Notes under the pieces: generated by a model
What the model saw: only the letters and a program-made list of their open reading frames with translations
Databases searched by the model: none
What the model was told of the DNA's origin: nothing
Part shown: one piece after another, positions 4,982 through 5,067 of the stretch
Layout: every line of letters begins with the position of its first letter
Position numbering within the stretch: position 1 is the first letter of the stretch
Origin: an uncultured Eubacteriales bacterium
GTDB taxonomy: Bacteria; Bacillota_A; Clostridia; Lachnospirales; Cellulosilyticaceae
DNA: 5,067 nt
Direction of reading: 5' to 3'
Assembly: GCA_900556665.1 (NCBI GenBank)
Contig: USPX01000167.1
Location: forward strand, 1-5,067
Program-made: the position numbers and the translations under genes

Positions 4982-5067
4982 GCCTTCCGTATTTTGTGAT
5001 GTACTAGACTCAATAATGAAAGAAACGGCGAAAAACTTGCTTCGTTTCACTACGCTTCGAACACTTC
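4982..5067. other. non-coding, possibly repetitive segment cut by the window edge
   Basis: No convincing gene is visible. GAAACG (5022-5027) pairs with CGTTTC (5043-5048). GCTTCG occurs twice in direct orientation (5039-5044 and 5054-5059), the second inside the palindrome TTCGAA (5056-5061). By hand count the G+C of 4941-5067 is about 43%, higher than the surrounding genes appear. A minus-strand frame stays open through the window edge but runs antisense into phnD and has no clear ribosome site, so I treat it as chance. A dispersed intergenic repeat or structured RNA is possible. Confidence 0.35.

Noticed and set aside
4862..5050. Minus-strand frame running from the window edge into the phnD 3' end
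   Set aside because: Half is antisense to phnD and the rest lies in the hairpin-rich tail; no ribosome site or domain. Kept only as part of the structured-tail finding.

Overview
The window is AT-rich DNA (roughly 35-40% G+C by eye) with strong AGGAG/AGGGGG-type ribosome binding sites, a GTG start, a lipobox lipoprotein and a Gram-positive style signal peptide. This suggests a low-GC Firmicute. The protein flavour points to Clostridia (Lachnospirales-like), but genus cannot be fixed from this sequence. No rRNA, tRNA, CRISPR array, transposase or phage gene is visible.

Left part (1-556): one small orphan gene of unknown function (143-463, +) sits behind an extended -10 promoter. It ends at a perfect 15-bp hairpin terminator that also serves the convergent gene on its right.

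Centre-left (557-1696): a divergent regulator/membrane-protein pair. A DUF2798-type four-helix membrane protein (557-1024, -) and a MarR-family repressor-like protein (1201-1623, +) flank a control region holding two copies of a perfect palindrome, TGTCAACTAAGTTGACA and its 15-bp core, centred 45 bp apart. The copies overlap the -35 element and the start region of the membrane-protein promoter, and one abuts the -10 of a likely marR promoter. This is the layout of an autoregulated MarR switch. A hairpin plus T-run closes marR.

Right part (1697-4942): a two-gene transcription unit on the + strand. The first gene encodes a 665-residue secreted protein: a signal peptide, an N-terminal GATase-like (DUF4350/IFT52-GldG type) domain, a Pro-Ser-Asp/Glu linker and two tandem homologous C-terminal beta-type domains. 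The second gene encodes a PhnD-type substrate-binding lipoprotein of a phosphate/phosphonate-class ABC transporter. Upstream lie three TT-A-A-(C/T)-A hexamers in exact 11-bp register, the pattern of a PhoP/PhoB box. I infer that the two genes may be a phosphate-starvation scavenging unit, with a surface protein acting on or capturing a substrate and a lipoprotein delivering it to a permease that is not in the window.

The last 125 bases (4943-5067) carry no convincing gene. They contain two imperfect hairpins and look like an intergenic repeat or structured element cut by the window edge.
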